64,000 bases of DNA from Candidatus Krumholzibacteriota bacterium (GTDB taxonomy: Bacteria; Krumholzibacteriota; Krumholzibacteriia; Krumholzibacteriales; Krumholzibacteriaceae). Below the pieces are notes generated by a model. The model was not told the DNA's origin. It saw only the letters and a list, made by a program, of their open reading frames with translations, and did no database searches. The stretch is from assembly GCA_030609325.1 (NCBI GenBank), contig JAUWCL010000014.1, positions 1 to 64,000 of the forward strand, written 5' to 3'. Made by a program: the position numbers and the translations under genes. Below, piece after piece: positions 63,594-64,000 of the stretch (the stretch's first letter is position 1; each line of letters opens with the position of its first letter).

Positions 63594-64000
63594 CTATATC
63601 AGTCCGTTCGCGAGAGCGGCCACTCCGTCTCTCGTAAATGACCCGGTGGTCACCTTCAGGATCTTGCCGTGGATCGTACTGCTGCCCGCGACGATATTCC
63701 CCGCCGCAAGAAACCCGTCGCCTCCGAAGAAATCGGTCACGATCCCCCCCGCCTCGTTGATCATCAATGCTCCGGCCGCCATATCCCACGGCTTGAGATA
63801 GAGCTCCCAGAATCCATCGAGCCTCCCCGCCGCCACGTGCGCAAGGTCGAGTACGGCCGCGCCCGCGCGCCTTACCCCCCGGCACCGGAGGAACAGCTTC
63901 CTGAACGTATCGAGGTACGGATCGAGGTATTCATACGTGCGGAAGGGAAATCCCGTGCCGAGAAGACACTTTTCCAGGCTTTGCGCAGGCGAGACAGACA
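63594..64000 (-). CDS. Inositol monophosphatase-family protein (gene cut by window end)
   Basis: The last 135 codons are present; the frame is open to the right edge. It reads GTGFPFRTYEYLDPYLDTFR, RGVRRAGAAVLDLAHVAAGR, LDGFWELYLKPWDMAAGALM and INEAGGIVTDFFGGDGFLAA. WDxAAG with the preceding hydrophobic run is the second signature of the FIG superfamily (inositol monophosphatase, CysQ, SuhB), in which the Asp binds a catalytic metal. The N-terminal metal site lies outside the window. It hydrolyses a sugar or inositol phosphate; the exact substrate is unknown. Confidence 0.9.
   Translation of the reverse strand, partial: SVSPAQSLEKCLLGTGFPFRTYEYLDPYLDTFRKLFLRCRGVRRAGAAVLDLAHVAAGRLDGFWELYLKPWDMAAGALMINEAGGIVTDFFGGDGFLAAGNIVAGSSTIHGKILKVTTGSFTRDGVAALANGLI

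Overview
The window reads as the chromosome of a GC-rich, Gram-negative (diderm) bacterium. Outer-membrane proteins are common (BamA-like barrel, TolC, DUF1302-like barrel, patatin-barrel fusion). One secreted zincin ends in a GNYPNPFNP-type FlgD-like tail. Large orphan lipoproteins carry classic lipoboxes. This mix recalls uncultured FCB-group lineages such as Krumholzibacteriota or Eisenbacteria; that placement is inference, since no rRNA is present. Nearly every base from 1 kb on is coding. The minus strand dominates from 0.2 to 40.5 kb, apart from an eno-ftsB-tRNA-fMet island, and the plus strand from 40.6 to 61 kb.

Layout. 0-7 kb: tail of an HNH nuclease gene, a secreted zincin, a BamA/TamA-like barrel, and an envelope operon of ECF sigma factor, DUF4097 protein, zinc-finger anti-sigma and bactofilin-like membrane protein. 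7.1-9.1 kb: enolase, FtsB/DivIC-like protein and initiator tRNA, with clear sigma70-type promoters. 9.1-14.4 kb: a tight TetR - radical SAM - phasin-like - UbiB/ABC1 kinase - DUF2156 operon. 14.5-24.6 kb: TetR, MMPL/RND exporter, LolA-like carrier, DUF1302-like barrel and YejM/PbgA-like protein. Inside this operon the native RND and LolA-like genes are reduced to end fragments and an AT-rich homologous pair plus an IS1182-type element occupies the gap. 24.7-35.3 kb: large lipoprotein, C1 peptidase, tricorn-like S41 peptidase, Na+/solute symporter and POT-type transporter, probably a peptide-use locus. 35.4-40.5 kb: OMP barrel, TrkA/TrkH potassium uptake, small unknown protein and ChaN-like protein. 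40.6-43.1 kb: a 58-residue Cys-rich protein overlapping an NDP-forming acyl-CoA synthetase.

The most unusual part is 43.2-58.7 kb: seven consecutive plus-strand genes, most overlapping or nearly so. They encode an ABC ATPase, a 1123-residue ABC permease with a degenerate M1-peptidase-like region and a golvesin-like end, TolC, a lipoprotein adaptor, an RND permease, a 1580-residue RND permease fused to a complete ABC ATPase, and a second ABC-2 permease. In the fusion, the first strand of the ATPase appears separated from its Walker A part by about 170 residues containing membrane segments. The locus therefore looks like one exporter family in which proton-driven RND and ATP-driven ABC parts are covalently joined. 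A patatin-barrel protein, small envelope proteins, a repeat-bearing lipoprotein and a truncated inositol-monophosphatase gene close the window.
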